DNA of 64,000 nucleotides from Niabella agricola (GCF_021538615.1 NZ_JAJHIZ010000003.1:3720001-3784000), one strand, 5' to 3'; shown: positions 8,471-17,689, numbered from the stretch's first letter. A program made the numbers and translations. The notes: a model not told the origin generated them from the sequence alone.

Positions 8471-8910
8471 TTATAGCTTACTGGGGATTTTTGTGAAGCT
8501 GATCATCCAGTTAATGGAAAACCGATCGGTACACATGCCAAAATAATCGCCCCAGAAAGTGTCTGCCATCGGCATGGTTGCCTTGCCACCTTCAGAAAGC
8601 GCTCCAAATATGCGGTCCGCCTCTTCCCGGGAACCTGCTGTAAAAGAGATCGTGATATTGTTGCCCACTGTAAAACCGGATGCCCATTCACCACCGGTAT
8701 CGCTGCCCATTAAAATGGTGTTGCCAATAGGCAGCGATATGTGCATGATCTTATTGCCGTCTTCCTCGGGGTATGGTGTAACCTTCCTGTGGCGGCATGT
8801 CTCTAAAACGGCCAACAAAATCGAACGCGCCTCCAAAAATGGAGCAATAAGCGTTAAACGCTTCTTCGCAGTTTCCCGGTAAAGGTGATGTAGGGATTGA
8901 TGTGTGCCAT
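8471..8910 (-). pseudogene. VOC/PhnB-like gene with two +1 frameshifts
   Basis: Conceptually a 145-residue VOC-superfamily protein of the PhnB (glyoxalase-fold) type, starting MAHINPYITFTG at 8910. Two single-base insertions break it. One is an extra A in a run of A's after the GGG codon, which should read on as NCEEAFNAYCSIFGGAFDF. The second is an extra C in CCCC, where IP should continue EEDGNKIMHISLPIGNT. Removing one base from each run restores a single frame of 438 bases through to the stop at 8471, matching family length. The parts lie in three frames. Both lesions are in homopolymers, so sequencing error is as likely as true decay. If intact it would be a small cytoplasmic metal-binding or dioxygenase-fold protein of unknown substrate. 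Confidence 0.8.
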
Positions 8911-8954
8911 AATGCTTTTTGTCTTTGTATTTTGACCATCACACCAAAGCATTG

Positions 8955-8962
8955 CAAAAGTA
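8955..8962 (-). promoter_or_regulatory. Candidate -7 box for the VOC gene
   Basis: Minus-strand TACTTTTG matches TAnnTTTG about 45 bases before the restored VOC start codon at 8910. No clear TTTG or TTG lies 17-21 bases upstream of it. It supports 8910 as the ancestral start. Confidence 0.35.
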
Positions 8963-8977
8963 GTGCGCTGCTTCATG

Positions 8978-9514
8978 TTATTGTTCCGCCAGTTTTTTTA
9001 GCCGCTGCAAACCCAGGGTAAAATCCGGATCCATCATTTTTTCCATGTTCATAAAGAGCTTCATGATCCGGAACGGGTAGGGCATTTCGCTGTTAAAACC
9101 CCAGGTGGCCTTAGTGCCGGAGCCGGCGGCTTCCAATTTTACATAAGCCTGCGCGTCGCTTTCGTAAGGGGTATAAAATTTGAGATCGGTTTCGATCAGC
9201 GATGGCGCGCTTACGGCTCTGATGGTTTGGCAACCTTTACCTACATCCTTTTTCTGACTCTCCCAGCAGAACCGGGCACCAGGCGTACCATCGGTACCTT
9301 CGTTGTTTTTTTTCATTTCGGGATCTTTGTCTGTCCAGGGGCTCCAGGTATTCATGGCGGCCAGGCTGTTGACATGGGTCCACACCTTATCAATGGGCGC
9401 ATTGATGGCTACCGATTTTTCAAATTTGATTTTGCCGTCTACAAATGCAGCGATCAGCAGTACCAGCAAGATGAGTACTGCTATTACCAGCAGGATCTTT
9501 TTAAGAATACGCAT
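8978..9514 (-). CDS. Membrane-anchored SRPBCC (START-like) protein
   Basis: A 178-residue protein starting MRILKKILLVIAVLI, with one N-terminal membrane helix (residues ~5-26) and a SRPBCC/polyketide-cyclase-like domain. Family features: an opening FEKSVAINAPIDKVWTHV strand-helix, the NTWSPWTDKDPEM segment, and a C-terminal long helix DFTLGLQRLKKLAEQ. The fold forms a hydrophobic cavity for small ligands. A 41-codon upstream extension is open but lacks protein character, so I use ATG 9514. It is downstream of and same-strand with the methyltransferase gene (35-base gap), so cotranscription is plausible. The ligand is unknown. Confidence 0.8.
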   Translation of the reverse strand: MRILKKILLVIAVLILLVLLIAAFVDGKIKFEKSVAINAPIDKVWTHVNSLAAMNTWSPWTDKDPEMKKNNEGTDGTPGARFCWESQKKDVGKGCQTIRAVSAPSLIETDLKFYTPYESDAQAYVKLEAAGSGTKATWGFNSEMPYPFRIMKLFMNMEKMMDPDFTLGLQRLKKLAEQ

Positions 9515-9549
9515 GTTTTGATTTTTTATCGTTAGAAAAATGGAATGTT

Positions 9550-10056
9550 TTAAAGCGTGAAAGAGATCGCATACATACCTCCTCCGTGATATACAGAAGG
9601 CCGGGTTCCCATCAAATGAAAATTCCTGAAACCGCACCGGCTGGCCAGTTGTTTAGCCTTCAGCAAAGGTACAGGAAAAGGGACCCACTTATTTGCGGTA
9701 AGGGTATCGTATTCAACCAGCACCAGCATGCCCGCCGGCTCCAGTTGTTGCCGGAGCCTTGCAATCAATGCCTGTGGGTCTTTTATATAGTGTAATGAAT
9801 TGGCCATGAGGATGCCGGAAAGCGGCGGTACGGGCAATGCCGCTGTTTCAAAATTGAGTTGTATAAAGCGGATGCCCGGCTCGTGGAGCCGTTGTATATT
9901 TTTATCAAAAGCATATACGACACTTCCCGGCGGAAGCAGGCTGTACAAGGCATAGGTAAAGGTGCCGGAGCCGCAGCCCAGATCAGCCCATTGGAGCGGC
10001 TTACCCGAGGGCAGTGGTAAATCCTTGATCAGACTCCTTGCTTCCCCGATATCCAT
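9550..10056 (-). CDS. Class I SAM-dependent methyltransferase
   Basis: A 168-residue Rossmann-fold methyltransferase. Motif I is WADLGCGSGTFTYAL at about residues 22-36. The acidic end of strand beta-2 is VVYAFDKN, and GILMANSLHYIKDP provides motif IV. The chosen start (MDIGEARSL, 10056) avoids a 26-codon extension that would run into the preceding gene. With this start the gene begins 4 bases after the YciI-like stop, indicating one transcript. Substrate is not predictable: the sequence resembles generic UbiE/Methyltransf_25 types, and it is short, so it may act on a small molecule. Confidence 0.82.
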   Translation of the reverse strand: MDIGEARSLIKDLPLPSGKPLQWADLGCGSGTFTYALYSLLPPGSVVYAFDKNIQRLHEPGIRFIQLNFETAALPVPPLSGILMANSLHYIKDPQALIARLRQQLEPAGMLVLVEYDTLTANKWVPFPVPLLKAKQLASRCGFRNFHLMGTRPSVYHGGGMYAISFTL

Positions 10057-10060
10057 CTTA

Positions 10061-10519
10061 TTAATGTTTGCTTTTTTCGATCTGCGTATGAAAGGGAAGG
10101 TACATCGGCAATGCCGCCGATCCATACCAGCCATAGATCTCCGTTTTAAGAAGTCCTGATTTTACAGCCGGATCGGAGGCCAGCAAGGCTTCTGTTGCTT
10201 CTTTTGTTTTGGTGGTGAAAATGAATAGCCCCCGGTATTGCAGCAGGTTTTTGGCGAACGGGCCGGCGATGATCAGTTTATGATCTGCTACCAGTTTACT
10301 GATATTTTCCATATGCCCTTTAAAAAGAACCGTCACCTTCTCTTTATCAGTAATCGTACTGTCGCCTGTTTTTAATAGCACAAACTGGTACATCCGCATC
10401 CCGTATGCGTCGGCACCCAGGCTATCGGCCAGGTATTGATTGTAATGATTAGCGGGTGATTCCGTTTGGGAACGGCCTGTAAAAGGAACCAGCACCATGA
10501 GGAGTAATAGTCGCAGCAT
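10061..10519 (-). CDS. Exported YciI-like protein
   Basis: A 152-residue protein with a probable signal peptide (MLRLLLLMVLVPFTGRSQTE), then a YciI-like ferredoxin-type dimeric alpha-beta-barrel domain. The typical segments are FVLLKTGDS, VLFKGHMENISKLVADHKLIIAGPF (residues ~55-80) and GLFIFTTKTKEATEALLASDPAVKSGLL. The conserved histidine of the 'HM' motif and the Asp-Pro are present. YciI proteins are normally cytoplasmic, so export is unusual. It is the first gene of a short operon with the methyltransferase. Function unknown. Confidence 0.75.
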   Translation of the reverse strand: MLRLLLLMVLVPFTGRSQTESPANHYNQYLADSLGADAYGMRMYQFVLLKTGDSTITDKEKVTVLFKGHMENISKLVADHKLIIAGPFAKNLLQYRGLFIFTTKTKEATEALLASDPAVKSGLLKTEIYGWYGSAALPMYLPFHTQIEKSKH

Positions 10520-10621
10520 TTGTAAAGGATTTAATACGAATGATTCGCTGCTACTAATTTACGTTTATTTTGACAGGCATGCGTTGTTTTTTATCCCTTC
10601 CTGAAAACGTTTTTTTGCTGG

Positions 10622-11074
10622 TTATACCCCAAACTGTCTTAGATGGTGGTCCAGGTGTTTGGAGAACATGGTATTCCATTCCATTTGGGTAAGTGGACCA
10701 AAAGAATGAGATTCCTTGCCATCGAAATGGGTACCACCCAGTTCCTGGGTTTGACGGATATAGTCAATTAACCTCGTTTTTTCTCTGTCAAAATCGCGGG
10801 GGCTGGTGATCAGGAAATGCGGAGCGGTTTTTATATTACGCTTATAGGGCGCATCGCCTACAACAGTTTTTTTAATAAAGGTTTTCATAATCCATTTGAG
10901 AAAGCCTTTGGGCTTTGGATATTTGTCGGTATAAACCGTTTCGTACATCACGCAAAGATGCGCCAGCATCTGACCCACGCTCATTTTGCCCCAAAGTGGT
11001 TTGCTTTCGGGTGTAAGTTGCTCAATGCGGTTGATCATGGTTTGGGCCCCTTCGGGGGAAAAGATATTGGTCAT
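10622..11074 (-). CDS. DUF1569 (DinB-fold) protein
   Basis: A 150-residue cytoplasmic protein of the DUF1569 family, a four-helix-bundle relative of DinB/YfiT metal-binding proteins. Seen: WGKMSVGQMLAHLCVMYETV (residues ~28-47), with a predicted metal-ligand histidine, and a C-terminal HLDHHLRQFGV with two more. FFxK-like basic segments (KWIMKTFIKKTVVGD) fill the middle. Some DinB-fold proteins are thiol-dependent transferases; nothing here fixes a substrate. It stands alone, with its own ~100-base upstream gap from the YciI operon. Confidence 0.8.
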   Translation of the reverse strand: MTNIFSPEGAQTMINRIEQLTPESKPLWGKMSVGQMLAHLCVMYETVYTDKYPKPKGFLKWIMKTFIKKTVVGDAPYKRNIKTAPHFLITSPRDFDREKTRLIDYIRQTQELGGTHFDGKESHSFGPLTQMEWNTMFSKHLDHHLRQFGV

Positions 11075-11336
11075 AAGCGAAATGATTTAGAGTGTAAAAA
11101 TAGTTATTCTTTAGATAGCGGGGCAAGGAAAGCCCCAAGCTATAAAGCAACGCAAGGGGGTTAGCTATTCGTTCATTCCCAGGCCTTCCGCCTTCCTGGC
11201 AACCCTAAACAATAAGGCGCCGCATCATTGCTCCCTGGTGCCGCTGCGTGCAGCCCTCCGTTACAACAAATAATTTTTCTCCAAAACGATGCGTATTTTT
11301 TTATTTAGTAGTTTTAAATACGAACAACCTCTTCTT

Positions 11337-12086
11337 ATGCATGCTTTATCAAAAATTATCCTTGTTGGCGTTCTGGTTGGACTGAATGCCTGTTTGTCGG
11401 GAACTTCACAGCCACAAGGTACCGCGCAAAAAAAATGTACGATTTATCTGACGTTCGACGACGGCCCGCTGAACGGCAGCGAGAACATCGATAGCGTGAT
11501 CCTTGCCGAAAAGATCAAGATCAGCGTTTTCCTGGTAGGCGCGCACGTGGAGGCCAACCGCCGCATGGACACGTATTTTAAATACTATGAAGAGAACCCC
11601 TACATCGATGAATACAATCACAGTTATTCACATGCATACAATCACTATGAAAAGTTTTACAGTAATCCGCAAACGACCATTGCGGACATTTTGAAAAACC
11701 AGCAATTGCTGAAACTGCATTATAAAATTGTGCGGCTACCGGGAAGGAATATGTGGCGGCTGAATGGAAAGAAGCGCGACGATGGGATCAGCGGAGCCTC
11801 AACCGCGGACGGATTGGCTGCGAAGGGGTACAAGGTGATCGGGTGGGACCTGGAGTGGCAGCACCACCCCGATGGCCGGCCGGTGCAAACGGTAACAGCG
11901 ATGTTTGATGAAATTGCACAGCGTTGTAAAACGGGAAACACCTTTACACAGGGAAATATTGTATTGCTGATCCATGATGAAATGTTCCAGACAAAATGGG
12001 AGGAAAGTGCGCTGAAACAACTCGTTGACCGGCTGAAAGCAAGCGGGGACTATACTTTTGAGCAGATACGGTTTTATCCACAGTAG
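11337..12086 (+). CDS. Polysaccharide deacetylase lipoprotein (CE4-like)
   Basis: A 249-residue exported protein starting MHALSKIILVGVLVG, with a lipobox LNAC near residue 19. It carries a NodB-type deacetylase domain: motif 1 is LTFDDGP (general-base and metal aspartates). The expected H(S/T)xxH motif 2 appears as HSYSHAYNHY. RLPGRNMWR stands for motif 3, and GWDLEWQHHP and LLIHDEMFQ for motifs 4-5. Enzymes of this family remove N- or O-acetyl groups from cell-wall or surface polysaccharides using a divalent metal. An in-frame ATG 16 codons upstream exists, but the inner start gives a cleaner lipoprotein signal. It is convergent with the glycosyltransferase gene that follows. Confidence 0.82.
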   Translation: MHALSKIILVGVLVGLNACLSGTSQPQGTAQKKCTIYLTFDDGPLNGSENIDSVILAEKIKISVFLVGAHVEANRRMDTYFKYYEENPYIDEYNHSYSHAYNHYEKFYSNPQTTIADILKNQQLLKLHYKIVRLPGRNMWRLNGKKRDDGISGASTADGLAAKGYKVIGWDLEWQHHPDGRPVQTVTAMFDEIAQRCKTGNTFTQGNIVLLIHDEMFQTKWEESALKQLVDRLKASGDYTFEQIRFYPQ

Positions 12087-12183
12087 GCGGTAAAGGCGCC
12101 TGAACATAAAGCGGCAAAGGGCGTAATGCCACTTTCTATAGTTCCGCGTGTCCCATCTTTATGATAAAAATAATCCAGGCATG

Positions 12184-13710
12184 TTAGTACCAGCGTCTTT
12201 GCATGGTGTCGAGTTCGGCTTTTAAACGGTTGTTGATATCAACCCACGCATTTTTAAATACAAAAATGGTAGTGCGATATTCCCTTGCGAAACTATTTGT
12301 AACCGAATCCCCAACAAATGACTGCTGAAAATATGGACCGGTTATGCTCAACTCTGTAGAAGGCGTTTCATGCTCTTTTATGCGTATAAGATGTTGATAG
12401 GGCTGTTTTAAATTAAACCAATGGAGGTAGTCTGCATTAAACGAAAAAGCACGGATTCCCTTGGTGGTATAAAAATTAATGGCTCCTGCCTGGCCATAAT
12501 TGTCGCAAAGGACCATTGTTTTTCCCGTAACAGGCATTTTCATATACAAGCTGTCTGTTTTACGGGCCAGCTCTTCCCAGCCCAACATGTCCGAAAAATC
12601 CTGGGGTAAGGCATGCTCTTTGCCATCCTCCCAGCGCAGCAGTCCCAGTTTTTTGTAGGCTTCGGGATGCTTCGCAATTTGCAAGGGACTTTTATTTGGA
12701 AAGCCTACCCGGAAAATGGGTATAAAGCAGAGCAACGGTAAAGCAACGCTGATCGGTTTAAGCAGGGTTACCCATCGCCCGTTTAGTATTTTTGAAAGAT
12801 AAGTGGCCCCAAAGGCAATATATATCGGGTACAAACCAATGGCATAATAATCTTTAGCCCTGAAATAGATGAATAAGGCGACTGTGAAGACATAAGACCA
12901 GAAGAACAACCGGTATTTTTTAAATGGAGGGTAAAATAACAGTGCGTAAAAACCTGCGAGGATCACCGGAAGGGCGCCTAAGAAAAAAAGAAACTGTGTT
13001 TTTATAAAGCCGCTTCTGCTAACATGTATCAGCTGTGTCCGTTTTAACTCATTCATATGGTGAATTACCGGGAAATGATGTGTGTACTGCCACCACAGGT
13101 TGGGGAGAATAAGTATAAGCGCAACACCTGCGGCAGTATAGACCTGCGGCCGGCCCAGTATTTTTCGCTGCGGTGTCAGAATCAGAGCTGGGAGAAGGCC
13201 TATGAGCAAAAATGCAATATTGTACTTATTTAAAACGGCCAGCGCAAACACCACAGCTCCTGCGTACAGCCATGTTGTTTTTTGGGTGTTCAGGTATTTG
13301 ATAAACACAAAGTAAAACAGCGTCCAACCTAGTACATCGAGAGAGTTGGGCTGAAACAATATATTTAATCTCAGCAATACCGAGAACAGCATACCGGTTG
13401 CCCCCAGGAGCAGTGCAAAAAGATCGCCCTTTAGTTCTTCGATGGTTTTCCAGATTACCCAAATTGTTAAAGCCCCAAACAAAGCGGGAAAAAACCTTAC
13501 CCAGAAGATCGTGTTTCCCAATAACTTTACAAGCCATGCGATCCATGCTGTGACCGGGGGAACGGAAAGATAGCCCCATGCCAGGTGGTTGGCCTGGTCC
13601 AGGTGCAGGAACTCGTCGCGATGCAATTCGTATTCAGGACTTATCAGTGTATACTGCAATACAAATTTAATCAGTATAAATCCGGTCAGGATGATCGTTT
13701 TCCTGTTCAT
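12184..13710 (-). CDS. PMT/ArnT-type membrane glycosyltransferase (GT39-like)
   Basis: A ~508-residue polytopic membrane protein of the dolichyl-phosphate-mannosyltransferase/ArnT superfamily (PMT_2). The N-terminal helix is followed by the catalytic first-loop motif YELHRDEFLHLDQANHLAWG with the Asp-Glu pair, then about ten hydrophobic helices to residue ~340. The last ~150 residues are a soluble periplasmic domain. These enzymes move a sugar from a polyprenyl-phosphate carrier to lipid or protein acceptors. I prefer MNRKTIILTGF (13710); an upstream in-frame ATG (13746) lies only 21 bases after the helicase stop. Close spacing suggests cotranscription with the helicase. Acceptor unknown. Confidence 0.82.
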   Translation of the reverse strand: MNRKTIILTGFILIKFVLQYTLISPEYELHRDEFLHLDQANHLAWGYLSVPPVTAWIAWLVKLLGNTIFWVRFFPALFGALTIWVIWKTIEELKGDLFALLLGATGMLFSVLLRLNILFQPNSLDVLGWTLFYFVFIKYLNTQKTTWLYAGAVVFALAVLNKYNIAFLLIGLLPALILTPQRKILGRPQVYTAAGVALILILPNLWWQYTHHFPVIHHMNELKRTQLIHVSRSGFIKTQFLFFLGALPVILAGFYALLFYPPFKKYRLFFWSYVFTVALFIYFRAKDYYAIGLYPIYIAFGATYLSKILNGRWVTLLKPISVALPLLCFIPIFRVGFPNKSPLQIAKHPEAYKKLGLLRWEDGKEHALPQDFSDMLGWEELARKTDSLYMKMPVTGKTMVLCDNYGQAGAINFYTTKGIRAFSFNADYLHWFNLKQPYQHLIRIKEHETPSTELSITGPYFQQSFVGDSVTNSFAREYRTTIFVFKNAWVDINNRLKAELDTMQRRWY

Positions 13711-13767
13711 TAAAGCAGCTTGGGGGTATGGGATATATCGGTTCAAACTATAAGGAATTCCCGGTGT

Positions 13768-16700
13768 TTATTCGATATCTTCTTCAAGTGCCTCCAGATC
13801 CGTGTACAGCTGGTTGTCCTTTACAAAATTGCACCAGTGACAGTCTTCCTTGCCGCAGCCTTTGTAAAATTCATGGTTCTGGATATGCTCCCAGGTTTCC
13901 CGTACCTGCCGGCGTACGATCTCCAGGTGTTCCGGAAGGATCACCACTTTTTGTTTCACAAAATTTTTCTTTTCATCCGGCTCAATAAAATCAAACTCGG
14001 TGCTGGCAACTGTCCAGTTCTTGGCCTCGTAATGATCCACCAGCAATTTGTAGAAAACCGCCTGGCGCCAGTAATCACCGCCATTGGGGTCTTTTTCGGA
14101 AGGTGGCAATAATTTGGGTTTGGCGTATTTAACGTTCCCTGTTTTGTAATCCACCACATTCACATCTTTACCATTAAATTCCAGTTTATCCAGTTTGCCC
14201 TTTAATGGAACGCCGTCTACCACTACGTTCTTGATGTTTAATTCTACGACCACCACTTTATTCCAGGCGTCGATATAGTTGTTGTAGTATTCCGGCAGGA
14301 TAATGCCGCCCTGCTCCATGCGCCGTTTAAAGGATTCTCGGGTAAAATGCTGGCGGTGGCGCTGCATATACCACTTAAAATCTTCGTAAAGCGATTGCTC
14401 TGGCGGAAAGGCATTGGCCGGATGCTCCCGCATCTTCCGGAAAAAACGTTCCAGTGCAAAGTGGATGGCACTTCCGAATTCTGTATTCTCATTTTTACCG
14501 GAGGGGATGCGGATAAGGTTCTGGTAGTAGAATCGCAACGGACAGTTAAGATAGTTATTCAACGCGGTTACGTTCATCACAAATTTATCGACTAGGGGCG
14601 TGATGAAATCTGCTTCGCGTTGCTCAATGGTGGGGGCCTGTGCCGTGAACTGCAGGAGGCGGAACCGGGTCATTTCCTCTTCCGGTATGGAGCGGAACCG
14701 TATTTGCAGCGCATGCTGCTCCTGTATCTCAGCAATGAACATAGAAGGCTCCAGTTCCTTACCGGCATTGTTGCGTTTGGACCAGGAAATATGCAGGTGC
14801 TGCTCTGCCCGTGTAAGGGCTACATAAAATACACGCCGCAGCTCCTCGGTGGAATCGCCCTCCGGTTGGGAGCTGAAAATGGTATCGGGTAGTTTAAAAA
14901 TAGTGGGAAAGCTTTTCTTCTTTTCCCAATAGGATGCATTCACGCCGGCCAGGAACACATATTCAAATTCCAGCCCCTTACTTCCATGGGCTGTAAGCAG
15001 GTTCACGCCCTTATCATTGCCGATGGTACGCATCATGGAAAGCGGCACGCCTTCTTTTTCCATCAGGTCGATGATGCTGATCAGTCCGTCCAGGCTGAAT
15101 GCCGGGTTGCGACTGTTCTCCTCTTTTACAAAATCGAAAAAGGCAGAGAGGTACTGCATCAGCTCTATTTTTTCTACATGTTGCATCACATAAGCCAGCA
15201 CACCGGCGTTCCGGATCACGCTTTCCACCAGTTGCTGCAACGTAAGGTTCGATACATCGCCGATCAGCTGTTCATACACAATGCTGAACTGTTTGAGCTG
15301 GGGATGGATGCCTGTGTCAAAAAGATCTTTGGGCGGCCGGTTGGCTTTTTCGGAAAGCAGCTGGCGCAGGGAAGTGCTTTCCCCTTTAAATTGCCGGTTG
15401 TTGACTTCTACATTGAGTTTGGCAATTTCAATTGGAGGGATCTTATAAAAATCGTAGTGGAGCAGTTCAAACAACAGTTCATCTCCACCGTAGGGGATGT
15501 CGTGCTCGGCATTGAGGTAGCGGAGGATGGTGATGATCTTCTTGATGAAAGGGTCCTGCAACAGGTTGATGGGCCGTTTGCTAAACACCGGTACCTGCAT
15601 CAGCCGGAAATAATTGGAGAGCTCTTCCCCGTATTTATTCTCTTTATAGATCACGGCAATCCGGCCCGGTTGTACGCCTTTCCGTACCAACGCATCTACT
15701 TCCATGCAGATACCGGCCATTTCTTCTTTTTCGCTGTTGTATTCGATCAGTTCCGGTGGGGTGGTCAGGTGGTTGATGGTTGCATTGGCCGCCGCCAGGT
15801 CCTTGCTCAGCCCGGGGAGCTGGGTTACCAGCCGCTCTGTGTTTTTTGCGATTACCGATTTGGAAACATCCAGTATGGGCTGGATGCTGCGGTAGTTGCT
15901 GGTAAGTACAATCGTTTTCAATGCGTTCTGGTATTGCTGTGCAAAGTCCAGCATATTTTGCACGTTGGCGCCCTGGAAGCGATAGATGCTTTGATCATCA
16001 TCACCCACCACGAAAATATTGGGCTGTTCCCAGTAGTTGATCAGTAACTGCACGATCCGGTTTTGGGTACCACTGGTATCCTGGAACTCATCCACGAGGA
16101 TGTATTGAAAACGCTCCTGGTAGCTTCGCAGCAACGATTCATTTTCTTCAAAGGCCCGGATCACCCAATTGATCATGTCATCAAAATCATAACGGCGTTT
16201 TTCATTCAGCATTTGCTGAAAGGCGTCAAATGCATGCACGGCCGCGCGCACTTTTTCAATTTTTTCGGTTGCTTCGGCAATTTTATCGGTGCGCAGATCG
16301 CCTTTTTTAAAATCTTTGGTGGCTCTTTTGGTAATGTACTCGTTCCGGTTGGGCAGGTTCTGAATATAGGCATCAATTTTTTCATTGATAAAGGCTGCGG
16401 TCCAGCCCTCACGTTTCATAGCGGAAAACAATTGCTGCAGGTGCGGCGCATCAAAATACACATCACCCCGGTAACGTTTTAGCGGATGGTTTTTGGGGAA
16501 GGCATCGATCAGTTTTTTAAAGTATTCGATGCGCTCCAGCTCGGAAATTGGATCCAGGGAATTTTTTTCAAAGAGCGAAAGATTATCCTGGATCACATCA
16601 TTGCAAAACGCATGAAACGTATAAATATTAACTTTATACGCGTCGGCGCCAATGAACTGTTGAAGGCGCTTGCGCATGGCCACCACACCGGCGTCGGTAT

Positions 16701-16911
16701 AGGTCAGGCAAAGGATGTTTTCGGGAAGCACATCTGTGTCCAGCAGGATCTTTCCAATACGGGCCGCCAGGATCTGTGTTTTACCGGTACCGGGGCCCGC
16801 AATCACCATTACCGGGCCTTCCAGTGTATCCACCGCAAGGCGCTGCTGATCGTTGAGCTGCTGGTATACTTCCTTAAATTTTTCTTCCAGTTTCTGTTTG
16901 GGAAATGCCAT
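13768..16911 (-). CDS. UvrD-like helicase with C-terminal Fe-S nuclease
   Basis: A 1047-residue superfamily-1A helicase. Walker A is AGPGTGKT at residues 38-45; Walker B is ILVDEFQDT (~275). Later motifs include GDDDQSIYRFQGA, LTAHGSKGLEFEYVFLAG and VFYVALTRAEQHLHIS, fixing the UvrD/Rep/PcrA class. The C-terminal ~250 residues add a PD-(D/E)XK nuclease: LDKLEFNGKDVNVVDYKTG holds the Asp...Asp-x-Lys core. Cysteines at NYLNCPLRFYY and in CGKEDCHWC near the end form the C...C-x4-C-x2-C arrangement that holds a 4Fe-4S cluster in AddB and Cas4 nucleases. It resembles a single-chain AddAB/RecB-like end-processing machine for double-strand-break repair. It lies just upstream of the glycosyltransferase gene on the same strand. 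Confidence 0.9.
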   Translation of the reverse strand: MAFPKQKLEEKFKEVYQQLNDQQRLAVDTLEGPVMVIAGPGTGKTQILAARIGKILLDTDVLPENILCLTYTDAGVVAMRKRLQQFIGADAYKVNIYTFHAFCNDVIQDNLSLFEKNSLDPISELERIEYFKKLIDAFPKNHPLKRYRGDVYFDAPHLQQLFSAMKREGWTAAFINEKIDAYIQNLPNRNEYITKRATKDFKKGDLRTDKIAEATEKIEKVRAAVHAFDAFQQMLNEKRRYDFDDMINWVIRAFEENESLLRSYQERFQYILVDEFQDTSGTQNRIVQLLINYWEQPNIFVVGDDDQSIYRFQGANVQNMLDFAQQYQNALKTIVLTSNYRSIQPILDVSKSVIAKNTERLVTQLPGLSKDLAAANATINHLTTPPELIEYNSEKEEMAGICMEVDALVRKGVQPGRIAVIYKENKYGEELSNYFRLMQVPVFSKRPINLLQDPFIKKIITILRYLNAEHDIPYGGDELLFELLHYDFYKIPPIEIAKLNVEVNNRQFKGESTSLRQLLSEKANRPPKDLFDTGIHPQLKQFSIVYEQLIGDVSNLTLQQLVESVIRNAGVLAYVMQHVEKIELMQYLSAFFDFVKEENSRNPAFSLDGLISIIDLMEKEGVPLSMMRTIGNDKGVNLLTAHGSKGLEFEYVFLAGVNASYWEKKKSFPTIFKLPDTIFSSQPEGDSTEELRRVFYVALTRAEQHLHISWSKRNNAGKELEPSMFIAEIQEQHALQIRFRSIPEEEMTRFRLLQFTAQAPTIEQREADFITPLVDKFVMNVTALNNYLNCPLRFYYQNLIRIPSGKNENTEFGSAIHFALERFFRKMREHPANAFPPEQSLYEDFKWYMQRHRQHFTRESFKRRMEQGGIILPEYYNNYIDAWNKVVVVELNIKNVVVDGVPLKGKLDKLEFNGKDVNVVDYKTGNVKYAKPKLLPPSEKDPNGGDYWRQAVFYKLLVDHYEAKNWTVASTEFDFIEPDEKKNFVKQKVVILPEHLEIVRRQVRETWEHIQNHEFYKGCGKEDCHWCNFVKDNQLYTDLEALEEDIE

Positions 16912-17099
16912 CTGTGTATTTATTTATCGTCTGCAGCCGCTGTTTTACGAATGCGGGTTATCATGCTGTGTTTTAAAAATACAAGGTAGTAAAAAATCAA
17001 TTTATGAGAGGAATTCTTTGGTTTGTGTTCTCACGAACCCAATAAATCTTATGCGTTATTTCACTCCTTATTTCTAATTTTATCCTTTAATGAAGATCA

Positions 17100-17537
17100 A
17101 TGACGGATGAATATTTTATGCAGCAGGCGCTGAAAGAGGCACAGCGGGCATTTGAAGAAGACGAAATCCCCATCGGGGCCGTGGTGGTTCAGGGCGACCG
17201 CATCATTGCGCGGGGTTATAATATGACTGAAAAACTAAATGACCCTACGGCACATGCGGAGATGATCGCATTAACCTCTGCGTTCAGTTTTCTCAATGCC
17301 AAATATTTGCCGGGCGCCACCCTTTTTGTAACGGTGGAGCCCTGCGTCATGTGTGCCGGAGCGCTTTACTGGAGCAAGCTCCGCCGCGTGGTATGGGGCG
17401 CATCGGATGTAAAAAATGGCTTCAGCCGGGTAAAGCCGGAAACCTCGCCGTTTCATCCAAAAACGGAGATCGTTACCGGTATCCTGGAAGAAGAATGTGC
17501 CGCTTTGATGAAAGCTTTTTTTAAGGCAAAAAGGTAA
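17100..17537 (+). CDS. tadA: tRNA adenosine deaminase TadA
   Basis: A 145-residue zinc deaminase of the cytidine/deoxycytidylate deaminase fold. HAEMIAL (H52, E54) and PCVMCAGALYWSK (C82, C85) supply the zinc ligands and the proton-shuttling glutamate. The sequence EDEIPIGAVVV near residue 20-30 and the HAE/PCxxC spacing are typical of TadA, which converts adenosine-34 to inosine in tRNA-Arg(ACG). A guanine-deaminase-like role is the main alternative for nucleoside deaminases of this size. It runs divergently from the helicase gene and is convergent with the SusD gene. Confidence 0.88.
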   Translation: MTDEYFMQQALKEAQRAFEEDEIPIGAVVVQGDRIIARGYNMTEKLNDPTAHAEMIALTSAFSFLNAKYLPGATLFVTVEPCVMCAGALYWSKLRRVVWGASDVKNGFSRVKPETSPFHPKTEIVTGILEEECAALMKAFFKAKR

Positions 17538-17689
17538 AATTTTTACAGTGTTAATTGAAGATCCGGGTGACTGAAGGGACGGGTTTAATTGCTGATGTCT
17601 GAAATCGCCGTAAAAGCACTGTCTCCCAAATCTTGCTGTCCCTTCTATAGAGTTGCCTTGAACTACCGGTTGGTAACTTTAATTGTCTG

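Noticed and set aside
14986..16047. A 353-codon plus-strand frame opposite the helicase gene
   Set aside because: It lies wholly antisense to a gene with all helicase motifs; its product is His/Phe/Gln-rich without domains, the usual shadow of a long gene.
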